Origin: Pyropia haitanensis
Lineage: Eukaryota > Rhodophyta > Bangiophyceae > Bangiales > Bangiaceae
Direction of reading: 5' to 3'
Length of the DNA stretch: 64,000 nucleotides
NCBI GenBank assembly: GCA_008729055.1
Contig: SDUX01000002.1
Location: forward strand, 2,941,874 to 3,005,873
The notes under the pieces: model-generated
Told to the model about the DNA's origin: nothing
The model's database searches: none
What the model saw: the letters and a program-made list of their open reading frames with translations, nothing else
Translations under genes and position numbers: made by a program
Shown: positions 19,500 through 29,392 of the stretch, one piece after another
How the letters are laid out: every line of letters begins with the position of its first letter
How positions within the stretch are numbered: position 1 is the first letter of the stretch

Positions 19500-22400
19500 A
19501 TGGCCTCCTCCGAGCAGCGGTCGGGTGGCCCGACTGGTCTGCTGCTGCCGATGGCCGCGTCTTTCCCTCTTGGTGTTGGTCACTCTCCGCAAGCCCCCCC
19601 CCAACGACCTCCACGATCCCCGCCTACCGTGCCTGACCCTGATGCCCTGGCTCACCCAGCTGAATCAGGGACGCTTCCTAGCGCGCCCGCCTCCAGCGGA
19701 TTGCAGGCGGCGGAACATGCGGCTGCCGTGGCTTCTGAGGCCGTCCGCCCTGCTGCCAGTGCCCTGGCTGCGCTCGAGGACTCCGAGGAGGGGGGGATCG
19801 TGCTGCCTGAGCTCGCTCGCCTTGGGGCTGACAGCTTCTGCATTGAGGTCATCCGCAATATGCGGTCGGCAGGGCGCATGCTGCTGTCCAGCCCGGTGGT
19901 TTTTCCTGCGTTCCAGCAGGTGAGCGTCGTGCTTTGCTCCTTGACGGACCCCGGCAAGCTGATCATCCTGGACTGCGCGGACAAGGAGCGGTCAGCTGGG
20001 AAACGGCGCGAGTTTGCCGAGGAGCTGGTGCGACAGTGGCCGCTCTCCGGTGGCGCGCGGCAGCCGTTGGCGGCCCGGGCCGTTGCCCCCCGTCGTCGCC
20101 TACTTGCAGTGCGACGCCGAGTTGCGGCAAGCCGGGCGGGGTCGGACGTCAATGACTCTCCTGTATCTGATGACGAGGAGCAGCCCGGCGGTGAGTTGTC
20201 TGCTGGAGCGGATGGAAAGGTGGCCAAGGTCCAGGGTGCCGCAGTGGTGGCGGCTGCGCGCGGTTCTGGCAAGCGTGACCAGAGGCGGTCGCGAAATGGC
20301 GACGGAGATGTCGATGTTGCTGAGGGTGGTGGGTCAAGTGCTGGCAGCAGAGCCTCTGACGTCAACGGCGGTGGGGATGCCGATGGCGCCCCCCTGGGCT
20401 TCCTAGGAACAAAGGGCCTTGATGCTGTTATGTGCTCCCAGTCTTTGGCGCTGTCGCTCCGTAATTCTGGCCGCAGTGTGTCGGATCCGCAGCGGAAAAA
20501 GGAGGTCATCACGAGCGCAATGGTGCAGCGCTTCCAACGTGTGACGGGGCTGCCCGACCTGGACGAGCTGCCCTTTGTTGTCAGCCTGAAGTTGTGGGAG
20601 GCGGCGGCAGAATTGAACGAGGAGATGGGGGCGATGACGGGCCACACGCGCGATTGGAAGCAGTTGTACCCTCCCCAGCTCTTCCAGCACAACTGGGCTT
20701 TGGAGTGGGCGACACCCCAGACCGGTGCGGTTGCGGACAGGACGTGTTTGCATCCCCCGCGACACCCGCGTGTGAAGTGTTCGCCTCCGAGCAGGCTGCT
20801 CGGGCTGATTGTTGCTGTTTCACTCTCACCTTTTTGGAACCTGGTCGTGCAGCTGTACTTTGCCGACTACCCGTTTGATCCGACGGCGGCCGGGAAGGGC
20901 AGCCAGGGCAAGCGCGAAGCTGCAGGCAAGGGTGGCCCTGTGCGTTTTCCTCGCCGTAAAGCTGGGCTTGATGGCGCACAGGACGGTGCCGCTGCAGCAG
21001 CCGAACGTGGCGGTTCTGTCCCTGATGAAGCTTCTGGTTCGGACGATGAGGGCGGTGGAGATGGCGCTGATGGGCAGCACAACCCCTCTGACGCTCACGG
21101 GGCGCCACACGCGGGCGGATCAGCCGGCGAGACTTTTAGCCAAGGGGGGACCCAGGCGGGCGCTGACGCGGCAGCCAGTCCAAGTGCCCGGAAACCGGCC
21201 GGTCCTGGGAAAGTGTCGGCGATGGAGGTGCTCAAGCTCGGCCGCCGCGCAATCCCGCCGTTGGAGCCGGGCGACAAGGGCGGCGGGTCCCCGCTTAAGG
21301 TGCGCAAGATTGCTGGCGCCGCTGAGTCTTCGGCTGCTGCAACCACGCCACCGCATCCTGCGGGCCTGACACCCCTTACAGGCCGCGCCATGCTGAGCCC
21401 CAAGGTGACAGGCGCACCCCTCAAGCGCCCAGTGGCGGCGGCGGACCCTCCAACACCCGCCCGTGCCTGCCGAACCGCCTCGCCGTCGGACCAGCTTGTC
21501 ATCCGCAATGCGGTGAAAGTGGCGCGCTTGTCTGCGACCTCAGCGCTGCTGAAATCCTGGAAAATCTTCCCGTCCATTGTTCCGGACGACACCATTATCG
21601 TGCGGGTGGCATCGGTGCGGGAGTGGGCCAAGGCGGTGCAGGAGCAAGATATCCCCTCCTTCTTGCTTTCCCCCGAGGCGCTGGGGCAGGCCAACAGGCT
21701 GCGCCACGAGATCGACAAGACGCCCAAGACCGCGAACGTGCCCAAGGTCGACCGGACGGTGGTGGAGGTGGTGGTGAACGGCACGCCCCGCCGTCTCCCC
21801 TTTGAAATGGTTGCGGACATGATCGAGCTGCACCGCTGCAATGCGGACTACAAGACGGCTGGCCAGTCGTCTTTGTGGCTGGAGACCCTGGGCAAGGCGG
21901 ACGTGCAGCTAGATGCGATGGTCAACCCGTTTCTGATGCCCAAGCGCTTGTCGGTTGTCCAGATGACATCGGTGCTGCGTAGGGCGGTGGGCCGCCTTCG
22001 ACTCGGCGACAAGCTCTGGGCGCGCTCTGTTTTACCAATGAACAACTCGCAGACGGGGGAGCCTGTGGATCTTCAAACCTCGTGGACACTCGACGTGCGG
22101 ACCTTTGTGGACGCGGCGCGGCCTGTGTGGCTGAAGTGCTCCTTTGCCGACCCCTTCCTGGTGGAGCTTGCGCATCATGTCGCGGAAGTCGGCATGGGGG
22201 TGCACATCATGACGTGCGAGAAGTTTTCGGCCATGCTGCGGACACCGCAGGATAAGACGGTGGAGCTGGCGGAAGCCATTCGTTTGGGACGGCGGTGGGC
22301 GCGGGCTGCCATCAAGAGCTCCCGCGTGCTCACCATGGTCAACCACGGAAACTCACATTGGTGCGCGGCTGAGGTCTCTCTGGCTGAGCGGCATATCGTC

Positions 22401-22730
22401 TGGTATGATCCTTTGGCGCCCGCTGCGCTGGATGCCGTCACTGAGTTCTCTTTGTCGCGTCTGCGTTTACTTGGGAATTGTGTCCTGTCTGCGCAGCTTG
22501 GAACGGACATTGGTGCCGGCGTGTCGTGGTCAACTCACGTTTTGAAGACGCCTCGCCAGGAGGACTCCGTTAGTTGTGGCTTGTTTTCTCTGCAGTTTTT
22601 GGTGAGGAGGGTGACTGGTGGCGCCTTTCAGTTGAGTGGTGGTCAGGCTGACCTGCTGCGTCTTGTGCTGTTGCACAAGATGGTAGTAGCGGGCAGCGAG
22701 GCACTGGTGCGGCAGAACTCCTCCGCATGA
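19500..22730 (+). CDS. Transposon-encoded Ulp1-like (C48) cysteine protease
   Basis: Open for about 1,076 residues from the ATG at 19500. The C-terminal quarter has the Ulp1/SENP fold signature. A catalytic His lies in NHGNSHW (about H953), followed by Asp in VWYDPL (about D970), the oxyanion Gln in TPRQEDSVSCG (about Q1020) and the Cys five residues later in SCGLFSLQFL (about C1026). Ulp1 enzymes cut SUMO or SUMO-like proteins from lysines. In KDZ and several other DNA transposons a Ulp1 gene accompanies the transposase and may remove SUMO-based silencing or process element proteins. The upstream roughly 700 residues are variable, with acidic/Gly-rich linkers and a helical part near 20520-20700 (MVQRFQRVTGLPDLDEL). 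The stretch at about 20725-20850 reads poorly (many Arg/Pro/Cys) and could be an unspliced intron, though its length does not keep frame cleanly. The gene converges on the transposase. Confidence 0.85.
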   Translation: MASSEQRSGGPTGLLLPMAASFPLGVGHSPQAPPQRPPRSPPTVPDPDALAHPAESGTLPSAPASSGLQAAEHAAAVASEAVRPAASALAALEDSEEGGIVLPELARLGADSFCIEVIRNMRSAGRMLLSSPVVFPAFQQVSVVLCSLTDPGKLIILDCADKERSAGKRREFAEELVRQWPLSGGARQPLAARAVAPRRRLLAVRRRVAASRAGSDVNDSPVSDDEEQPGGELSAGADGKVAKVQGAAVVAAARGSGKRDQRRSRNGDGDVDVAEGGGSSAGSRASDVNGGGDADGAPLGFLGTKGLDAVMCSQSLALSLRNSGRSVSDPQRKKEVITSAMVQRFQRVTGLPDLDELPFVVSLKLWEAAAELNEEMGAMTGHTRDWKQLYPPQLFQHNWALEWATPQTGAVADRTCLHPPRHPRVKCSPPSRLLGLIVAVSLSPFWNLVVQLYFADYPFDPTAAGKGSQGKREAAGKGGPVRFPRRKAGLDGAQDGAAAAAERGGSVPDEASGSDDEGGGDGADGQHNPSDAHGAPHAGGSAGETFSQGGTQAGADAAASPSARKPAGPGKVSAMEVLKLGRRAIPPLEPGDKGGGSPLKVRKIAGAAESSAAATTPPHPAGLTPLTGRAMLSPKVTGAPLKRPVAAADPPTPARACRTASPSDQLVIRNAVKVARLSATSALLKSWKIFPSIVPDDTIIVRVASVREWAKAVQEQDIPSFLLSPEALGQANRLRHEIDKTPKTANVPKVDRTVVEVVVNGTPRRLPFEMVADMIELHRCNADYKTAGQSSLWLETLGKADVQLDAMVNPFLMPKRLSVVQMTSVLRRAVGRLRLGDKLWARSVLPMNNSQTGEPVDLQTSWTLDVRTFVDAARPVWLKCSFADPFLVELAHHVAEVGMGVHIMTCEKFSAMLRTPQDKTVELAEAIRLGRRWARAAIKSSRVLTMVNHGNSHWCAAEVSLAERHIVWYDPLAPAALDAVTEFSLSRLRLLGNCVLSAQLGTDIGAGVSWSTHVLKTPRQEDSVSCGLFSLQFLVRRVTGGAFQLSGGQADLLRLVLLHKMVVAGSEALVRQNSSA

Positions 22731-24535
22731 ATGTTAGATTCCCTGTCATTGTCGTACCCAGAAACCTTGTACGCAACTGAACATGTTTCGTATCCCGCTC
22801 CCCATCCACCCCTCTCCACCGCCCGCCGCCAAAGAGTGCCCTGCCATAGCCACGCCCCAACGCGCGGTCCTGACTGCTGTAAATATGCTGGCAGCGGACA
22901 CTCTCATTGCCGTTGCGTTTGGCATGGCCGGTGGGGGATGGTCCCGCAGCAGAGCACTGGGCAGCAAGCCAAGGACAGAAACACATAGCACAGCGCAGAA
23001 ACTGGATCGCACACGGCAGGAGAGTTAAATGCAGGCGGTTTTGGCGGCAAAAGAAGATAGAGCCCAAGCAACAGACGCGTACAGCGGGGATGGCGGGGAG
23101 GGCACCGCCAGAAAGGGTGAAAGGTGGAAGGGAAAGAGTCAGCCGAGGATCCAAGGCGGCGGGGGCGCGGAACGCAGGTCCAGCCGGTCGGCCAATGCTG
23201 AGGGGGGGGGGGGAGGGCAGCCAGCCAACGGCGAATGCAATAGAAGACGAGAAGGATGGACCAGCTGGCCGCCATTACAAGGGGCGAAGGGAGACAGGTC
23301 CAGCGGGGCGGCGGAAGCGGGGCGGGGGGGGGGAGGAGGGGCAGCTGAGCCAACAGCAATGGGCAAGGCGGGAGCAATGGCAACCCGTGATAGATGCGGA
23401 GGCAGATCGAGGAAGGCAGGGGTAGGTGGGCCGGTTGAAGGGTGAAGAAGTGTCGAGCGCCGAAGGTGCTCACTGCCGCTGTTGTACAAATTTGCGCCGG
23501 CGGGCGCACAACTGCATGCTTTTCAATTCCAACATTGTTGCCTCCTATTCAATCTGCGTCTGACAGTTCTGCAATTGTATGCCTGCGCACAGCAGGCAGC
23601 GGGCGCACACTGGCACATGCAGCGGAGACAAGCGAGCTGAAGGTTGTCTGCATGGCGTAGAGGGACCTGCAAGACGCGGCCTGTGGCGGCGGGGGGCAGG
23701 CGCTACCGGCAAAAGTTTGGCAGCGGAAGTGCGGATCGGGTGCGGCCATGCGATACCGCGGTCTCGGCGGTTGGGGGGGGCGGACGGGGTGAGGAAGGGA
23801 GGCTGGACACGTGCGACGGCGTCAGAACGGGAGTGGGGGCGCCAGGGTTGCCTGGAGCACAGGGCTGGCGGCGATGACGGTGGCTTGCCGGGCATACTTG
23901 CGAACGAGGATGGCGGGAGCATTGAAGCGGTCCGCCTGTGGCGGGGCGGACCGGGGCAGGATGCTTGTTGGCCGGCGGCGCAGCGGTAGAGGCGCCGACT
24001 GGCATCAGGGCGGCTGGCTGCCGGCCGCCGTGTGACGCCTGGGGTGTGCGCCGGAGGCGGCCCTTGACTGCTGCGTGGGGATCGAGTGGGGGCGACTGCC
24101 GCTGGAGGTGCGGTCTTCGGAGTATATGGGCGCTTCTGGGCGGGGGTTGGCGGGCGGATCCGCCCGTCGTTCTAAAGCTAGCGGCCCAAGTGATGGGCCT
24201 TGGAGCGCAGCAGGCCTACTCCTGAGCTGATGTCAAGGTGGCGGACGGCCCTGTATGCAGGGGTGGCAGGGGGGACAGGTGGTAGGCCTCACAGACAGAG
24301 GCCAGGTATTATGGACCGGGAACCGGGTGATGCGGGTGGCGTGCGGGGCGTTGCGGGTTCTAGCGCTGGCATCGGAGGGTGTGACGGGCTTTGGGTGATT
24401 GAACGGTGAAGCACTCGGGCACTCGGCAAGCGGTGGCGGTGGGGAGTGGGTACTGGTGGGGTGTTTTGGCAGCGTTAACGTGGGACTGGAAGTGGCAGTG
24501 GCCGACGCAGAAAAGGATACTGCTCTTTACTGCCC
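22731..24535. other. Transposon interior, non-coding, 3' of the Ulp1 gene
   Basis: Balanced to purine-rich DNA. 23030-23450 is strongly G/A-rich on the plus strand and contains two related roughly 110-130 bp segments, each starting near CAGGTCCAGC and ending in a G run with GGAGG. 23700-24480 is GC-moderate and also plus-strand purine-biased. No frame shows protein-like character. It may hold the 3' UTR of the Ulp1 gene. Confidence 0.5.
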
Positions 24536-24539
24536 CCCC

Positions 24540-25515
24540 CCCCCCCCGCGGTCGCGGGCTGCCGGCCCGGCCACCGTGCCGCCGACGTCGCCGAGTAACG
24601 CCGCTGCCCGCTGCCGCCGGCTGCCTCTGACAGGAGGCTCCTGCTACGGGCTGCCGTCGCCGGTCGACGTCGCCGGGCTCCGCCGGCGCGTGCTGTCGTC
24701 TTTCCGCGGCCCGGCGCCGCGGTCTGCCGCTCCTCCCCACCCGTCCTGTGTTGCAGGTAGTCGTCGCAGGCGCGCGATGCCGTCCGCTCCCTTCCCGCCC
24801 CTGCGTCCAACTCCGGCAGCCGGTCCGGGAGGCCAAGCTCCGCCGGCTCGCGCCGCCGCCCCCTTGCTCATAGCCGCTGCGCGCAACCGCTCCCACCACC
24901 CCTGCCGACGCGGGTAACTGCCCCCCCCCCCGCCGCCGCCGCCTCTGCCAGCTGCCCCCAGCGCGCGTCTCCGCCCCGTCCTTCTCCGACGTTGTGGCCG
25001 GCTGCCGGCGCCAGTCGAGGCGGCCAGGCTCCGCCGATGGGCGCAACCGCCCGCCCCCCGCCCGCCGCCGCAAGGAACCACTCCCCCCCCCCCCGCCGAC
25101 GCAGGCAGCCGCCGCCTCCCCCGCCGCCGCTGCCTCTGCCAGCTGCGGCTAGCGCACGTCTCCGCCACGTCCTTCTCTGCCGCCGTGGCCGGCTGCCGTC
25201 GCCAGTCGAGGCGGCCAGGCTCCGCCGACGGGCGCAACCGCCCGCCCCCCGCCCGCCGCCGCAAGGAACCACTCCCCCCCCCCCGTCGACGCGGGCAGCC
25301 GCCGCCTCCCCCGCCGCCGCCGCCTCTGCCAGCTGCGGCCAGCGCGCGTCTCCGCCACATCCTTCTCTGCCGCCGTGGCCGGCTGCCGCCGCGAGTCGAG
25401 GCGGCCAGGCTCCGCCGACGGGCGCAACCGCCCGCCCTCCGCCCGCCGCCGCGAGCAACCGCTCCCCCCCCCCCGCCGACGCCGCAGCCGGCTGTCGGCG
25501 CCGCGCCGAAAGCTG
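24540..25515. repeat. Tandem array of about 190-bp GC-rich units
   Basis: Units beginning TGGCCGGCTGCCG start at 24995, 25186 and 25376, a period of 190-191 bp. At least one and probably two more diverged copies lie upstream (24650-24990). Each unit contains GTCGAGGCGGCCAGGCTCCG, a C run and GCCTCTGCCAGCTG. The array lies just outside the left arm of the palindrome. The last unit is truncated and runs into single-copy DNA at about 25515. Confidence 0.85.
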
Positions 25516-25680
25516 CAGATTCCCTCCGCCAACTCGTGGCACAGGGTTAAAAGACAGGGCCAGACAACGATGGTAAGGGGTAGGTGGGGACAAGCAATCC
25601 AGGTTGCAGACAGGGGTAGTTGAAAAAAAAATGCACTACCAGATTTTAATGGAGAAAAATACGCACACACCCAACTTGGC

Positions 25681-27704
25681 TCACATCTCGTGGCTTATTT
25701 GGTGAATCAAATGCGCCACTCGTCTCGTATGATAGGCTGCCACGCGATCTCAGCCGTGCAACCTGAGGAGTGCATCCCGAGTGCATCATTGCTGAATAGA
25801 CGATTACTGTACTTGAATCGGCGAGTAACCTGGTCAGCGACTCGCAACTGCTGAGATGCAAGCGGCTGAAGCGCCGGCGTCCGACGCCCCCCTCCACCCT
25901 GCCTTGTTGCTGACTTCACCATTTTCTGTCCACCCAGCAGGCCAGGTGGATACACAAGCCTGTTTTACTTGTCCTATTCAGTTGTGAGTGCGGGTCTGTG
26001 GACGTCTGCTGGAGCAGAGCTGTTTCATGGTCATCAGGTGCCCAATATGAGCTCAGGGTATAGAGTGCATGGGAGGCCCACGGCGGGCAGAGCTCACCGT
26101 TTCTGGGTAATATGAGCACGCTGAATCTATTGGTGCACACGTCCAGCGTCATGCACCCCTACAGCCGACATGAACAGCGAAAAACCGGGTGAGTGACGCG
26201 CTTCACGCCAAAAACACCCCCCCCCTTAGAGCTTTCAAGAGCTTCACGGTCCTATTTTTTTGTGCGGACACTGAGCATACGGGTACCTGGTGGCATACAA
26301 TTGCTCAAAGAGGTTGGACGGCTCGCTGGGCTCCTGACATTGTTGAATCCGTGCAGAGGGAGGGCTGTTGGACACTGTCGCGCAGCTGGACGCGCCCATA
26401 GCGCCAATGAGAACGGAAATAGTAGTGGAGGAGGTCTGCTGTACTGTTAGGATCTGAGAAATGCAGTTTTTAGTGCATGAGAGCACTGTGGGGCGCTGGA
26501 GGGCCTGTCGAGGCCACCTGTCCAGAATGGCCACTTTAGGGGTCTGTATGACCCACTTCCTGACGTTTGCGACACTTTCTGAGCACATAGCCGTGCTCAG
26601 CGACGTTGATTTAGTCTATTGAGCATGCTTCAGAAAAGTTAATGAAGTGGTCCCTGACTCGTGTTGCACGTGGTGAAGTGCCCTGCGCACACTTCAGTGC
26701 AATGCGTCACACGACGCTACAACGCGTTTCAGCAAGTCGGGCAATCCTTTTTCAAACTGTTCTCAATTGACTATATCGATGGCGCTGAGCACGGTTATGT
26801 GCTCAGAAAGTGTCGCAAACGTCAGGAAGTGGGTCATACAGACCCCTAAAGTGGCCATTCTGGACAGGTGGCCTCGACAGGCCCTCCAGCGCCCCACAGT
26901 GCTCTCATGCACTAAAAACTGCATTTCTCAGATCCTAACAGTACAGCAGACCTCCTCCACTACTATTTCCGTTCTCATTGGCGCTATGGGCGCGTCCAGC
27001 TGCGCGACAGTGTCCAACAGCCCTCCCTCTGCACGGATTCAACAATGTCAGGAGCCCAGCGAGCCGTCCAACCTCTTTGAGCAATTGTATGCCACCAGGT
27101 ACCCGTATGCTCAGTGTCCGCACAAAAAAATAGGACCGTGAAGCTCTTGAAAGCTCTAAGGGGGGGGGTGTTTTTGGCGTGAAGCGCGTCACTCACCCGG
27201 TTTTTCGCTGTTCATGTCGGCTGTAGGGGTGCATGACGCTGGACGTGTGCACCAATAGATTCAGCGTGCTCATATTACCCAGAAACGGTGAGCTCTGCCC
27301 GCCGTGGGCCTCCCATGCACTCTATACCCTGAGCTCATATTGGGCACCTGATGACCATGAAACAGCTCTGCTCCAGCAGACGTCCACAGACCCGCACTCA
27401 CAACTGAATAGGACAAGTAAAACAGGCTTGTGTATCCACCTGGCCTGCTGGGTGGACAGAAAATGGTGAAGTCAGCAACAAGGCAGGGTGGAGGGGGGCG
27501 TCGGACGCCGGCGCTTCAGCCGCTTGCATCTCAGCAGTTGCGAGTCGCTGACCAGGTTACTCGCCGATTCAAGTACAGTAATCGTCTATTCAGCAATGAT
27601 GCACTCGGGATGCACTCCTCAGGTTGCACGGCTGAGATCGCGTGGCAGCCTATCATACGAGACGAGTGGCGCATTTGATTCACCAAATAAGCCACGAGAT
27701 GTGA
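25681..27704. repeat. Near-perfect palindrome: two 922-bp inverted arms, 180-bp spacer
   Basis: Positions x and 53385-x are complementary from 25681-26602 against 26783-27704. The only mismatch found is at 26590/26795 near the inner edge. The arms were matched through identical translated frames on both strands over most of their length. Arm sequence is balanced in composition and shows no convincing gene; the open frames of 70-125 codons simply appear twice. Outside the arms, similarity decays over about 16 bases (GATGTGAxCCAA on both sides). No clear target duplication flanks it, so I cannot call it a nested element. The midpoint (26692.5) is within about 70 bp of the centre of the whole transposon (26761.5). 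Confidence 0.95.
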
Positions 27705-29392
27705 TCCAATTCGAGGGTTGGAATCTCAGATCGTCAGACGCGGCAACATGTCCGAATGACTTTGGAATTGCATGGCGTGACGAGATTGAATTTCTGGCAT
27801 GTCGGACCGCTCCCACTTCCGTAGTACTACGGAACGGGCCCCCGCTTCCGGAGTGCTACGGATCTGGGATCTGTTGACTTGGCCGTGACACGGTGCGACC
27901 CGCCCCGTGGCGGCCCTCTCGGCATTCTGGTTGCTGCCCCGTTTAATTTCTTGCGACGCCGCCCTCGCTGGGCGTCTTGCCGGCCTACCGCCGGCATTCC
28001 GCCGCCGGCGCGCAGGCTCTGCCCATGCGTCGACCCTGTTGTGAGTGTGACGCCCCAACTACCCCGCGCACGTCTTTATCACATGGTCCGCTTCGCCTCC
28101 GTCCACCTCCCGAACGGACGGACGCGGCTGCCAGCGGCGACGGCTAAAGCGGGGGCGGCGGTCCGGGCGCGCGCGGCCGCCCGAAGCTACGGCGGGGGGC
28201 GCGGAGGCGGCGAGAGAAGCGGTCAGGAGCGGCGGGGGGGCCACGGTAGGTAGCGGTGGCCGGCGGGCTGCCGCGGGCGGCCGACAGCCAAAGCGGGTGG
28301 GGGACGGGGGTCGGGGCGGGCAGACGCCAGAGGAGGCGGCGGCCGGCGGCGGCCGTCTGCGATGGCGGCGGCTGTGACAGCGGCTACAGGCGGCGGCAGG
28401 GGCCGAGGCGGGGGCGGGGGTCGCCGGGAGAGCCGAAGCGGCAGCAGCCTGCAGCGGCGGGGGTGCAGGCGAATGCGGCCGCGGCGGCGGGCGGCGGTGG
28501 CGGTGGCGGCGGGCTCCGACGACCGCGGCGGCGGCGGCGGTTGCAGCGGCCTTGGAGGCCAGCGGTGGCGACGGCGGCGGCCGCGGCGGCGGGCGCGGCC
28601 GCCCGCCGCGGCGGGCGCGGCCCCCTGCTGCAGCTGTTGCGGCGGCGACGGCGGCGGTGGTGGTGGGCGGCCGCGGCCGCCCGCCCCGGCAGCCGCGGCG
28701 GACGCGGCGGCGGCGGTACGTACGGAGGCGACGGCCGTGGCGGGGGCGGCGGCGGTAGCGGCGGGCGGCGGGCGGCGGCGGCGTCGGCGGCGGCGGCCGC
28801 GGCCGCCAGCTGCGGCAGCCGCGGCAGCCGCGGTGGCGGCTGGTGGGGGCCGGGGTGGCGGGGGGCGCAGCTCGTGGCAGGGAAGCATGGCGAGTAGTTG
28901 GCGGCATGGGGGGCTGGGGTGAGTGCACGTGGCCGGGGCGACGCAGCTGCGGCGGGAGCGGCCGCAGCCGACGGTCGTGGTGGTGAGAGCAGTGAGCCCC
29001 GCAGGCGGCGGTGGCGGCTGCAGCGACTAATGCGGGGCAGGCTGCCAGCGGTGGGGGCGGGAGCAGCGGCGAGAGGGGGGCAGGGCACGTCTCTTGTGGC
29101 TGCGGCTGCGGCGGGGACGGGGACAGCCGCAGTAGGAGCGGGAGCAGCCGACAGCAGCGAGCTGTCGCGGCGGCGGGGGCAGCCGGCCGCGCCGGGGCCG
29201 GCAGCGGCGGGAGCGGGAGCAGCCAGCCGCGCCGGCGGCAGGTGCGGCGGCGGGGATGGCCAGGGCGGCCACCGGCGGCAGCGGCCACGGCAGTGGGAGC
29301 AGGGCCAACCGATCCGCGAGAAAGCCGCCGCCCACTTGGGCTGCCTTTCGGTATGTGTGACGGCATAGTTTGGTACGCGAGAAAGCATGATG
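27705..29392. other. Transposon interior between palindrome and transposase 3' end
   Basis: 27705-28090 is balanced DNA with a short perfect palindrome (27817-27834). 28100-29340 is extremely GGC-rich on the plus strand and resembles the block at 33.7-34.4 kb in words such as GCGGCCGCGGC and GGCAGCCGCGG. Long open frames here are a product of composition and none is supported. The transposase stop lies at 29393. Confidence 0.5.
27817..27834. repeat. Perfect 18-bp palindrome TTCCGTAGTACTACGGAA
   Basis: The sequence equals its own reverse complement. A related imperfect copy (CTTCCGGAGTGCTACGGA) follows about 10 bases later. Such a pair could be a dyad protein-binding site or part of a terminator hairpin near the 3' ends of the two convergent transposon genes. 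Role unknown. Confidence 0.6.

Noticed and set aside
24492..25670. Long overlapping frames on both strands across the 190-bp array
   Set aside because: Repetitive Arg/Gly/Pro translations arise from a GC-rich tandem repeat. All frames are open equally.
25646..27877. Open frames of 65-129 codons appearing identically on both palindrome arms
   Set aside because: They are mirror images caused by the inverted repeat, lack known motifs and have no flanking gene signals.
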